A stretch of DNA of 64,000 bases from Chloroflexota bacterium (GTDB taxonomy: Bacteria; Chloroflexota; Dehalococcoidia; FW602-bin16): positions 42,072 through 106,071 of the forward strand of contig SCTZ01000023.1 in assembly GCA_004297765.1 (NCBI GenBank). Direction: 5' to 3'. This document shows, one piece after another, positions 1 through 9,700 of this stretch. A program made the position numbers and the translations under genes. Below the pieces are notes generated by a model that ran no database searches, had not been told where the DNA came from, and saw only the letters and a program-made list of their open reading frames with translations. Numbering within the stretch: the first letter of the stretch is position 1; every line of letters begins with the position of its first letter.

Positions 1-202
1 ACCGGGCGTCATGAATGCCGCCCCTACGGCGTGCGGTGCCTCGTAGGGGCGCAATTCTATTGCGCCCTGCGTGGGGGGAACAAAGGGCGGATGCTGTACC
101 ATCTTATTTCGTTAAACACCATCAATATCGCGACCAGACTCTCGCCCTACGACCAGGCCTATAATGCAGGATTCTGACGCCTGGACGGCGGTGACCGGCG
201 GA
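1..202. other. Intergenic stretch at left edge with a palindromic repeat
   Basis: No coding signal was found on either strand. The first 70 bases hold a short palindromic repeat listed separately. The rest, up to the stop codon of the 2136-residue CARDB protein, shows no promoter, terminator or RNA that can be supported. Confidence 0.5.
20..70. repeat. Short palindromic repeat, GTAGGGGC family
   Basis: GCCCCTACG at 20-28 pairs with CGTAGGGGC at 42-50. The second arm runs on into a further small palindrome (GGGCGCAAT..ATTGCGCCC). The same GTAGGGGC plus GC-rich palindrome design recurs at 39444-39512 and inside the MITE at 42481-42632, so this is a dispersed intergenic repeat family. Its function is unknown. 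Confidence 0.6.
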
Positions 203-3200
203 TTAAGATCCCGCCGTCACCGCGAGCGGCACAGCAGCCGTGTTGTTCGCCTCACTGTTCTCGAAGAGCACATTGTCCGCATCGCTGCGCAGGATCAGGA
301 AGTAGTTCCCCGCCGCCACGCTCGGCACTGTGATCGTCAGGCTGGCCGTGTAGCTCCCGCCTGCGCTCACTGCCACGCTGTGGCTGACGCTTCCCACTAG
401 CGTGTCTCCGCTATCCCACGTCCCGTTCGTGGACAGGTACACCTTGTCCGCCCAGTCGCCAAAGGTCGTCAGCGCGTCCCCGTTGCCCTGGTTCTTTACT
501 GTCCAACTGATCGTCAGCGACTGCCCCACCTTGCCTGTCCCAGCGTACGTCAGGCTTGTCGGCACCAGGTCAGGAACCCGAATCTCCACCGGCACCACCC
601 GTATGTTGTTCGTCTCGTCTGTCTCGCCAACACTGTTCCCAGTGTCCGTACGCACGATCACCCAGTAGCTCCCGGCTGCCACCTTCGGCAGGTACGCCGT
701 ACGCTTTACCGTATAGCTGCTGCCAGCCGCCTGCGTCACGCCGCGCGTTACGCTGGTCATGAGCCGGTCCGCGCTGTCCCACACCGCGTCCGTCGACAGG
801 TACACCTGGTCGTACCAACTCGGCTCCGCGTCCCCATTCCCCTGGTTCTTCACCGTCCACGTCACCGGTATCGTCTGATATGCGATCCCAACGGCAGGCG
901 CCGTCAGCGCCGTCGGCGTCAGGTCAGGAGCCTCTACCACCAGCGATACCACCCGCTCGTTGTTCGCTTCGTCCGACTCCGCCACTCCGTTGTACATGTC
1001 CGTCCGCAGGATCAAGGAGTAGCTGCCCGCCGTCTTCGGGAGCGTCACGCTCTGCGTCTCGGTGTAGCTGCTGCCAGCCGCGAGCGTGACACCGCGCGTC
1101 ACCAGCGTCAGGAAGCTATCCCCGCTGTCCCACTTGTCGTCCGTCGAAAGGTAAACCCGATCCTGCCAGGACGGCGCCGCATCCCCGTTACCCTTGTTCT
1201 TGACCGTCCAACTGATCGGCACCATCTGCCCCGGCATAGCCGTGCTCGGCGTTGTGAACTCCGTCGGCGCCAGGTCCGGCGCCTGCACCACCAGCGGCAC
1301 CACCCGCTCGTTGTTGGTCTCGTCCGACTCCTTCACCGCGTCGTACATGTCCGTGCGCAGGATCAACTGGTAGCTGCCCGGCGCCACCTTGGGCACGCTC
1401 ACGCTCTGCGTCACCGTGTAGCTGCTGCCAGCCGCCTGAGTGACACCGCGCGAGACCAACGTCACGTAGGTATCTCCGCTGTCCAAACTCCCATCCGTGG
1501 ACAGATAGATTCGATCTTGCCAGGACGCCGCCGCATCCCCATCACCCTGGTTCTTCACCGTCCACGTCAGCACGATCGTCTGCCCAGGCAGCGCCGTGCC
1601 CGGACTTGTGAGCTCCGTCGGAGTCAGATCCGACCAGCCCAACACGCTGAACGACACCGCGTTCGAAGTCCCGCCGCCCGGCGTTGGGTTCACCACCGTG
1701 ATCTGCGCCGTCCGCGCCGTCGTTATCAGACTCGCCGGGACCGTAGCCGCCAGCCGGTTCTCCATGATGTAGACCGTGGTCAGCGGTGTGCCGTCCCAGC
1801 TCACCACAGCGTTCGAAGTAAAGCCCGTGCCAGTCACCACCACGCTCGCCGCAGGCCCGCCCGCCTTCGCCGACTGCGGACCAATGGTCGTGATGCTCGG
1901 TAGCGGGTTGGCCGTGTATCCGATCGCGTAGGTTGTGGTAGCTCCCACACCCCCCTTGGGCGTGTCCACCACGTACACCTTGTTGCCCTGCGGATCTTTG
2001 CCCCGCCACACCAGACCGCTCCCAGTGTACAGCTCCGCGCTGCTCTCGCCCGGATAGCTGGCCCGCACAGACTTCAAGGCGATCCCAGGCAACGGATCTG
2101 GCACCACCGCCAGCACCCAGCCTCCGTTGGCCGCTACCCCGTACGTCGTGGTTGGCACAGCCATGGTCGCCAGGGTCGCGTTCGTCACGTACACCGTCGT
2201 CAGTGGCGTGGCGATGGCCGTGTTCAGATCCATCAGCACGTCCGGGTCGACGTCCATGCTCGGGGCCACCACCTGCAGCGACTGACCTCCGCTGGGTACC
2301 ACGTCCCCTTGCACGATTATGTTGGTGTGCACCCCCACGATCAACGGACTCAACGTGGCGCCCTTGTAGTCCCGCTGGCTGTACGTGGCCGTGAAGCCCG
2401 TCACCTGCCCGTCCACGTCCGTCCCTAGCACCCAGTAACCCCACGTCTGCCCCCCCGCAGGCAGATCCCCAAAGCTCAAGGTCAAGTTGCTCGCCGGGAC
2501 ACTCGCACCCTTCAGGCTGGCTCCCAGCAAGCCAAACGTAATCAGCAGACCACTCTTATTGTCCACGATCTGCGGCTGCCCACTGATAATGGTCAGGTTC
2601 TTGGCCGGACCCGCCCCCACGTTGCGCACTACCACCCCTAGCTTCACCGGATGGTTGGCCTGGATATCGCGCGGCACGTAGTAGTCGATCAACAACTGCG
2701 GCATCGGGTAGATCGTGATCTCCACCGCGCTGGTCGTGACACTCTGCGGGGTTCCGACCAAGTTGTAGGCGTAGATGGCCGACACCGCGTATTTCTGTCC
2801 GGCGGGATCCGTGCCCCCCAGACCCGCCGCAGGGATCAGCGTCCATTCGCTGGTTGCTGTCTGCCCGTCCAGGATGGAATGGTTGACCCCATAGCCGCTC
2901 TCCGTGGGCGGCGTGATGGCGAACAGATCCACGTAGCGCTGCCCCGACGCGTTGGTCTCCGAGCCCGCCAGGTCTGTCACCTTGATCGTCACCTGGAAGT
3001 TCTCCAGCGTGGCCCCGGCAGTGTTGGTCGTCTGCAGCGTGGCCTCGAAGGCCTGCCGCTCCAGCGTGGCCTTCTGCGGGATGTCCAACTGCACGACCTC
3101 GTGGGCCGTCTGCTGTGGCAGCGGCGGCGGCGTGATGTTGGGCGGCACCCCGCCCGACGGATACGTGAACACGACCCCGCCGCCCGGCGTGTAGGTCACC

Positions 3201-6200
3201 GACGGCACCGAGACCCCACCGCCGCCTCCTCCGCCGCCACCACCACCTCCGCCGGAGCCCGCCGTCGGACAGGTGTAAACGATCACCGGCACCTTCGTCT
3301 GAATATTCCCCGTCGACGCCGCCACGCTCCCGGCCGTGTAGCTCCCCTGGAACGTGAAGCTGCCGTCCGCGGCGACCACCACCGTCAGCACCAGATGGTT
3401 TTCCGGTGTGCTGTTCCCGGCCGTGATCAACAGATCCTCGGTGTACGTCCCCGCCGCTAGACCTGCCGGAGGATTCACCACGATCGGGAAGGCCGCCGTG
3501 TTCCCGATCCCTAGATTCCCCAGCAGATGCGGCACCGTGATCCAGCTTCGGCTCGGCGCACTCACCGTGACGTCCGTCGCCACGTTGTAGCCCGTGTTGC
3601 TCAGCGTCAGGTTCTTGGTCGCCCCAGCACCCGCGGCGACCGCCATGCTCCAGTTGTTCTCGCTCAGCGACAGAGCCGGCGTGATCTTGAAGTAGGTGTA
3701 CTCCCCGCTCACCCGGATCTCGCTATTGAGCTGACTGCTCGGACAGTACGCGCTAGTGTCGTAGTGCACCTGCATACTGCTCTGGGGCGGAATGCTGGGA
3801 ATCGTGACCTTGTTGGCCGTCACTCCGCCGTATGTCAGCAGCACGCTTACTCCGTTCACAAACGACGCGTCCACCACCACGTTGCTCACCGCGATGCGGC
3901 TCGGGTTGTAGACCGTCATTTGCCCGGACGTGGCCGAGCTGTTGTTCAACAGCATCGGTCCCGACGGATTGGCCGGGTCCTTGGTGTAGGCGAACAGGGC
4001 CGGATCAACCGCTAGCTGCGGGATCGGCACATCTACCTGATAGGTGATCTGCAGGTTGATGTCGTAGACGTCCACGATGGTGGTCGGGACCACCGTCCAG
4101 GTGGTCTGCACCGCTTGTACCTGCAGCACCACCGGCACCGTCTCCGCGTAATCCTCCTGCCCCGTGAAGAAACCCGTGGCGTTGTCGTGGTGCAGGGCCG
4201 TGACCTCATAGCTGTATGGCACACCCATGCTCAGGTTGGTGAAGGTCACCACCCCGTGCACGTCCACCGCCTTCGTCTCGCTGTGGTAGGGCGCCACTGT
4301 AGACGTCAGCTTCACCTGCCCATCAGTCACCGCCTGGCCCGTGTTGTCGCTCACCGCGAATAGCGCGCTGGTATGCAGCATGGTGTCTACGTACACCGTC
4401 AGCGGCACCTGCAGGCTCCCACCGTTGTCCGTATCGACCTGCACCGCCGTGTCCTGGTACGCGTTCGGCACCACACTCGCCCCCGGCGCGACGTTGACCG
4501 TGAAGGCGCTGCTCTGGTTATAGCCCAGATCCGCCAGGCTGCTGGCGCTCAGGCTCACCCACGGATAGGGCGTGCCACCCGAGCGCGACACCAGGCGCAT
4601 GCGAATGCCGGTCAGGATGCTCCCCTGCCCGTTGTTCTTGACCGTGATGCTCTGGCTGGTCGCGCTCCCGGCCTGAACCGAGAGGGTGGGCGCCAAGGGA
4701 TTGACGCTCATCCGGGGCTGCGGCGCCACGATGGTGACCGTCCCGCTCACCTGCGTCACCGCTCCCTCTGCCTGTCCTGCCGGAAGCTTCGTCAGGCTCA
4801 CCTGCAGGCTGTGCGACCCCAGGTCCAGCCCCGCCGCACTGAAGCCAAGGTTGTACGTGTTCAGCGTGCGGGCCGCCGCGCTGGGCTCGAGCGAGGCCAG
4901 CAGCACCGGCGATCCGCCGGTGATGTCGGTTAGCTCCAGCCGGGTCAGCTCAGGGACGTAGGCCTCGTTCCACACGTTCACGGTAACCGTGCCGTTGTCA
5001 CTCTGTCTGAGAGAGGTCGGAAAGCTCTGGTTGCCCGCGAAGGTCAGCTTGTGCCCCGTGATGGTTACTCCGACCGTGGCCATGGCCGTCAGCCCATCCG
5101 GCGTCCCAGCCGTTAGGTACAGCGTGCCAACGCCCGTCGTGCTGCCCACAGATAGTGCGCCCGTATACACGTTCCCGGAGCCGCCGTTGCTCAGCGTGAT
5201 CAATTGCTGGACCCCGTCCGGGGCCACGTAGCGGGCCTGGACGCTGGCGTTGGCGATCGGGTTCCCGCCCTGCGTGACGGTCCCTGTGACCACCAGTGTG
5301 TCGCCGGGGTCGTACAGGCCTTTGTCCGTACTCGCCTGCAGACCTATCGGGATCACCGGCGGCGGGTTCACCTGCAAGTTGACTGGGATCTGCCGCGGAC
5401 TCGTGGTAGTCCCTGCTTCTCCCGCGATGGTGAGCATACCCGTGTAGTTGCCCGCGGCGAGACCGGCTGTGCTCATGTGGACAGTGGCCGTGTTGCTGGT
5501 TCCACCGATAGCCGACCCGCTGGTTGGGCTCATCGACAGCCAGCTCCCCCCGTCGGTGGTGCTGGACGTTGCATTCCAGTTTAGAGTGGTGAGATTGCTG
5601 CCGTAGTTGGTGATCTGCAGATTCTGATCGGGCGGATTCGCGCCGCCCTGCGTGGCCACGAAGCTGAGCTGCGTCGGCAGCACCTGCAGACCCGGCAGGG
5701 GCGGCGGCGTAATGGTCAGGCTGAAGGCTTTGGACACGGTGCTTGCAGCGGCATCGCTGACTTGAGCCGTGAAGCTGAAAGTACCGGTCGCGCCGGGTGT
5801 GCCGTTGATCTGGCCAGTAATGGGATCCAGCGACAGCCCGTCGGGCAATGTCCCCGAGGCGACAGACCAACTGTACGGCGACATCCCGCCGGAAGCGGCG
5901 AGCGTGGCCGAGTAGGAGCTTTCCTGGGTGCCATCGGGTAATGGCGAGCTCGTTGTAATCGCGAGCGTAGGCACGGCCGGTGTTATTTGCACCTGCACAT
6001 TGTCCAGCCCCCAACTCTCATCGGAAATACCTTGGAGCCCCGACCCGGAGAAGTTCAACTGGAGGGAGTTGGCCGTGTGCGCAATAGTGTAGCTTAAGTG
6101 GTAGACGGTGTCGCCATAGAAAGAATAGCCGAGCGAATTGCTCTCTTCAGCACCGGTGCGAGGGCTATAGCTTCCGCCAGGATATGTACCAGGATAAGCC

Positions 6201-6613
6201 TGTGGGTAACCGGTGTTGGTAAAGGTAGTGTGCAACAGCGTCGGACCGCCGGTCACTCTCAGATCAAAGACGTCAGGCCCGTAGCCCGTATGGTTGCCAT
6301 CCCATGACTTCAGGGCGTAAAAGTCCAGCGTCACTGTGACATCCGTATGTGCGGCCAGATCGTTCAGGGTTAGCCTCACCATCGTATTGCCGAACTCGCC
6401 CAGGAACCGGCGGCCCCCTTTCGGCGTGGTGGACCTCGACGAGCTTGACCACTCGGACCCAACCGGTGTCTCGAAACCCGTGCTGTACACGGTAATCGGC
6501 TCTGGCCCTGTGGCAACTACTCTCGTTGCAGCCGGCAGCAAAGTTGCCAATCCAAGGACCAAACTAACCAGACTCCACAGGGCGAGCCACCTAGTCCGTG
6601 CAACTAGTCGCAT
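203..6613 (-). CDS. Secreted Ig/BACON/IPT protein with four C-terminal CARDB domains
   Basis: Very large exported protein of about 2136 residues, with no enzymatic motif visible. The ATG at 6613 was chosen because GGGGGA lies upstream and a signal peptide follows at once (MRLVARTRW, then a hydrophobic stretch). Order from the N-terminus: lectin/jelly-roll-like region to about residue 220, putative Ig (He_PIG) about 225-310, BACON about 312-414, a long conserved core 414-1565, an IPT/TIG domain about 1566-1655, then four CARDB repeats each with WTVKNQG-type and YLSTD motifs. A glycine run lies near residues 1119-1135. The core is paralogous to residues 3873-5030 of the upstream 6099-residue protein. 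It is the last gene of three same-strand giants, 133 bases after its neighbour. No LPXTG motif, S-layer domain or terminal membrane helix is seen, so the mode of attachment is unclear. An adhesin or matrix role is inference. Confidence 0.85.
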   Translation of the reverse strand: MRLVARTRWLALWSLVSLVLGLATLLPAATRVVATGPEPITVYSTGFETPVGSEWSSSSRSTTPKGGRRFLGEFGNTMVRLTLNDLAAHTDVTVTLDFYALKSWDGNHTGYGPDVFDLRVTGGPTLLHTTFTNTGYPQAYPGTYPGGSYSPRTGAEESNSLGYSFYGDTVYHLSYTIAHTANSLQLNFSGSGLQGISDESWGLDNVQVQITPAVPTLAITTSSPLPDGTQESSYSATLAASGGMSPYSWSVASGTLPDGLSLDPITGQINGTPGATGTFSFTAQVSDAAASTVSKAFSLTITPPPLPGLQVLPTQLSFVATQGGANPPDQNLQITNYGSNLTTLNWNATSSTTDGGSWLSMSPTSGSAIGGTSNTATVHMSTAGLAAGNYTGMLTIAGEAGTTTSPRQIPVNLQVNPPPVIPIGLQASTDKGLYDPGDTLVVTGTVTQGGNPIANASVQARYVAPDGVQQLITLSNGGSGNVYTGALSVGSTTGVGTLYLTAGTPDGLTAMATVGVTITGHKLTFAGNQSFPTSLRQSDNGTVTVNVWNEAYVPELTRLELTDITGGSPVLLASLEPSAAARTLNTYNLGFSAAGLDLGSHSLQVSLTKLPAGQAEGAVTQVSGTVTIVAPQPRMSVNPLAPTLSVQAGSATSQSITVKNNGQGSILTGIRMRLVSRSGGTPYPWVSLSASSLADLGYNQSSAFTVNVAPGASVVPNAYQDTAVQVDTDNGGSLQVPLTVYVDTMLHTSALFAVSDNTGQAVTDGQVKLTSTVAPYHSETKAVDVHGVVTFTNLSMGVPYSYEVTALHHDNATGFFTGQEDYAETVPVVLQVQAVQTTWTVVPTTIVDVYDINLQITYQVDVPIPQLAVDPALFAYTKDPANPSGPMLLNNSSATSGQMTVYNPSRIAVSNVVVDASFVNGVSVLLTYGGVTANKVTIPSIPPQSSMQVHYDTSAYCPSSQLNSEIRVSGEYTYFKITPALSLSENNWSMAVAAGAGATKNLTLSNTGYNVATDVTVSAPSRSWITVPHLLGNLGIGNTAAFPIVVNPPAGLAAGTYTEDLLITAGNSTPENHLVLTVVVAADGSFTFQGSYTAGSVAASTGNIQTKVPVIVYTCPTAGSGGGGGGGGGGGGGVSVPSVTYTPGGGVVFTYPSGGVPPNITPPPLPQQTAHEVVQLDIPQKATLERQAFEATLQTTNTAGATLENFQVTIKVTDLAGSETNASGQRYVDLFAITPPTESGYGVNHSILDGQTATSEWTLIPAAGLGGTDPAGQKYAVSAIYAYNLVGTPQSVTTSAVEITIYPMPQLLIDYYVPRDIQANHPVKLGVVVRNVGAGPAKNLTIISGQPQIVDNKSGLLITFGLLGASLKGASVPASNLTLSFGDLPAGGQTWGYWVLGTDVDGQVTGFTATYSQRDYKGATLSPLIVGVHTNIIVQGDVVPSGGQSLQVVAPSMDVDPDVLMDLNTAIATPLTTVYVTNATLATMAVPTTTYGVAANGGWVLAVVPDPLPGIALKSVRASYPGESSAELYTGSGLVWRGKDPQGNKVYVVDTPKGGVGATTTYAIGYTANPLPSITTIGPQSAKAGGPAASVVVTGTGFTSNAVVSWDGTPLTTVYIMENRLAATVPASLITTARTAQITVVNPTPGGGTSNAVSFSVLGWSDLTPTELTSPGTALPGQTIVLTWTVKNQGDGDAAASWQDRIYLSTDGSLDSGDTYVTLVSRGVTQAAGSSYTVTQSVSVPKVAPGSYQLILRTDMYDAVKESDETNNERVVPLVVQAPDLAPTEFTTPSTAMPGQMVPISWTVKNKGNGDAAPSWQDRVYLSTDDKWDSGDSFLTLVTRGVTLAAGSSYTETQSVTLPKTAGSYSLILRTDMYNGVAESDEANNERVVSLVVEAPDLTPTALTAPAVGIAYQTIPVTWTVKNQGNGDAEPSWYDQVYLSTDAVWDSADRLMTSVTRGVTQAAGSSYTVKRTAYLPKVAAGSYWVIVRTDTGNSVGETDETNNIRVVPVEIRVPDLVPTSLTYAGTGKVGQSLTISWTVKNQGNGDALTTFGDWADKVYLSTNGTWDSGDTLVGSVSHSVAVSAGGSYTASLTITVPSVAAGNYFLILRSDADNVLFENSEANNTAAVPLAVTAGS
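3209..3256 (-). repeat. GGN triplet run encoding polyglycine linker
   Basis: An in-frame GGN-type run encodes about 13 consecutive glycines flanked by SG and VS in the 2136-residue protein. The paralogous position in the 6099-residue protein has only a short Gly/Ser/Tyr/Thr linker. This marks a length-variable linker inside the duplicated core. Confidence 0.7.
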
Positions 6614-6689
6614 ATAACGTATATCCCCCACTCATTAGATGTTCCACCACCCCACGCCAGCTGCAGACAAACAGATTATCCTACTGCTA

Positions 6690-6731
6690 GCCGTAGCGCG
6701 TGCCGCCGGTCGCATCTGCAAGCGCTACGGC
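6690..6731. repeat. Inverted repeat between two giant genes
   Basis: A perfect 10-bp stem (GCCGTAGCGC / GCGCTACGGC) with a 22-nt loop lies between the stop of the 6099-residue gene and the start of the 2136-residue gene. There is no T-run on the minus-strand side, so it is not a standard intrinsic terminator. It could be a processing site, a partial attenuator or a simple repeat. Confidence 0.45.
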
Positions 6732-6746
6732 ATGTTGCCAAGGTGC

Positions 6747-9700
6747 TTAAGGCGTCACCGCGATAGGCACGGCCGAGCTGTTGTTGGTCTCGGCCAACTC
6801 CTTGACCCCGTTGAAGTGATCTGTCAGCAGAACCAGATAGTAGTTGCCAGCCGCCACCTTGGGCAGCGTCACGCTCCGCGTCACCGTGTAGCTGCTCCCC
6901 GCCGTCGCCGTCACGCTCTGCGTGACGCTGGTCACGTAGGTATCCCCGCCGTCGTAGCTGTTATCCGTCGACAGGTACACTCGATCTTGCCAGGACGGGG
7001 CCGCATCGCTCGTCCCCTGGTTCGTGATCGTCCAGGTGAGTGTGATCGTCTGCCCCCCGATCCCCGCGCTAGAGGCTGTGAAGTCAGTCGGCACCAGATC
7101 CGGTCCCGGCTTCACCATCAGCGTCAGCGGCACCGCGTAGCTGTTGTTGCTCTCGTCCGACTCCTTCACCCCGTCGAACACGTCCGTCCGCACGATCAGG
7201 TAGTAGCTCCCCGACAGGTTGGGTAGCGTCACCCCTGCCGTCACGCTGTAGCTGCTGCCCACCGGCAGGGCCACCCCCCGCGTGGCGTTGGCCAGGTAGG
7301 TGTCCCCACTGTCGTAGACGTTGTCCGTCGAGAGGTAGACCCGATCCTGCCAGGACGGCGCGGCATCGCCGTTGCCCTGGTTCTTCACAGTCCAGGTCAC
7401 GCTGATGGCCTGCCCCGGACTGGCCGTGCCCGGCGCACTCAGAGCCGTCGGCACGAGCTCCGGCTTCGTCACCAGCGTCAGCGACTCCACCAGGCTGTTG
7501 TTGCTCTCGTCCAGCTCCTTGACCCCGTCGTACATGTCCGTCCGGAAGATCAGGTAGTAGCTCCCCACCGCCACCTTGGGCAGCACCACGTTCTGGTTCA
7601 CGGTGTAGCTGCCACCCACCGGCACAACCACGCTCCGCGTGACACTCGCCAGGTAGGTATCCCCGCTATCGTAGACGTCGTTCGTCGACAGGTAGACCCG
7701 ATCCTGCCACGAGGAGGACGTGTCCCCGTTGCCCTGGTTCTTCACGGTCCAACTGATGGGCACCGTCTGCCCAGGTACGGCCGTGCTCGGCGTGCTGAAG
7801 TTGGTCGGCACCAGATCCGGCTTGGTGTACAGCGTGATAGGCACGCTCACCGTATTGTTGTCCTCGTCCAGCTCCTTGACCGTGTTGTACATGTCCGTGC
7901 GGAAGAGCAGGTAGTAGCTCCCAGCTCCCACCTTCGGCAGCACTACGTTCTGCGTCACGCTGTAGCTGCCGCCCATCGCCACCGTCAGGCTCCGCGTGAC
8001 GCTCGCCAGGTAGGTATCCCCACTATCGTAGACGGTATCCGTCGATAGGTAGACCCGGTCCTGCCAGGACGGCGCGGCGTCCTCATTCCCCTGGTTTCTG
8101 ACGGTCCAGGCCAGCGGCACCGTCTGCCCCGGCATGGCCGTGCTCGGCGCCCCGTAGCTGGTCAGGACCAGGTCCGGCTTGGTGATCAGGGTAACGGGAA
8201 TAGCCGAGCTATTGTTGTTCTCGTCCGCCTCGCTCACCCCGCCGTACATGTCGCTGAGCAAGATAAGATAGTAGTTGCCCGCCACCACCTTAGGCAGCAG
8301 CGCGCTCTGCGTCACCGTGTAGCTGTTCCCCGCCGTGAGGGGCGTCTCGCGCGTGAACAGCGTCACGTATGCGTCCCCGCTGTCGTAGACGTTGTCTGTC
8401 GACAGGTAGACTCGATCCTGCCAGGACGGTGTGGACTCCTGGTTGCCCTGGTTCTTAACCGTCCACGTCAGGGGCAGGCTCTGTCCCGGCATGGCCGTGC
8501 TCGGTCCACTGAAGGCGGTCGGCGTCAGGTCTGGCGCCTGGATCAGGAGCGGCACCACCGAGGTGTTGTTGCTCTCGTCCAGCTCTTTCACCACGTTGTA
8601 CATGTCGCTGCGGAAGATCAAGTAGTAGCTCCCCAGCACCTTCGGCAGAGACACGTTCTGGGTCAGCGTGTAGCTGCTGCCCGCCGTGAGCATGGCGCTC
8701 TGCGTGGCGCTAGTCAGGAAGCTATCCCCGCTGTCGTAGGTCGTATCCGTGGACAAGTAGACCCGATCCTGCCAGGAGGGCAAGACGTCCTGGTTGCCCG
8801 CGTTCTTGACGGTCCAGCTGAGTGGCACCATCTGCCCCGGCAGGGCCGTGCTCGGCGCGGTGAAGGTCAGCGGAGTCAGGTCTGGCGCCTGGATCGTGAG
8901 CGGCGTCACCCACGTGTTGTTGGTCTCATCCGCCTCGTCCAGCACGTCATACATGTCCGTGCGCAGGAGCAGGTAGTAGCTCCCCACCACCTTGGGCAGC
9001 GTCACGTTCTGGGTCAGTGTGTAGCTGTTGCCAGCCGTGAGGATAACGCTCCGCGTGACGCTGGTCAGGTAGGTATCTCCGCTATCGTAGGTCGTATCCG
9101 TCGACAGATAGACCCGATCCTGCCAGGACGGGGTCGCGTCTCCGTGACCCTGGTTCTTCACCGTCCAGGTGAGCGGGACGGTTTGACCTGGCGTGGCCAA
9201 GCTCAGCGCCACAAGCTCGGTCGGCACCAGATCGGGTGTGGGCATGGCGCCTGCCCCGAAGGGCGTGCCCGTCAACTGACTCAGGCTGGGTACCGTGGTA
9301 TCCGTGATGGTGATGGTCACACACTTGCTGACCGGGTCGTAGATCTGGTTGGAGGCCAGGACCCAGTTGGACCCATCGTACCAGTAGACCTGCGTGCCAC
9401 CGTTGAGGTTGCAATCCACGATGGTCAGAGACGTGAAGCTGCTCCCCGGCGCGACGTAGACGTCGATGTAGCCTCCGGTCGCCGCGAAGCTGGGATCCTG
9501 GCCAGGGTTGGTGGCGTAGGTCGCCACCGCGACCGTTCCACTACCCGACGCATCGACCGAGACGCTGCCTGGTGTTCCGACACCGGTTCCACCCACGGTC
9601 GCGCTGGCCGTACCGCCGGGGTTAGTACTCGTCCCCACGCTGCTGGCGGTCACCACCGCTCCTGTATCCGTCACGTAGAACGGCAGCATGTTCGAGGTCC

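Noticed and set aside
2651..3460. 269-codon plus-strand frame opposite the giant gene
   Set aside because: The translation is Arg/His-rich with no motif and mirrors codon bias of the real minus-strand gene.
1542..6014. Several long frames of 90-340 codons overlapping the 2136-residue gene
   Set aside because: They have low-complexity Arg/Gly/His/Gln-rich translations without domains, typical of GC-rich shadow frames; the main frame has clear domains throughout.
6690..6731. Intrinsic terminator between the two giant genes
   Set aside because: The stem is strong, but the loop is long and no T-run follows on the minus strand, so it is listed only as an inverted repeat.
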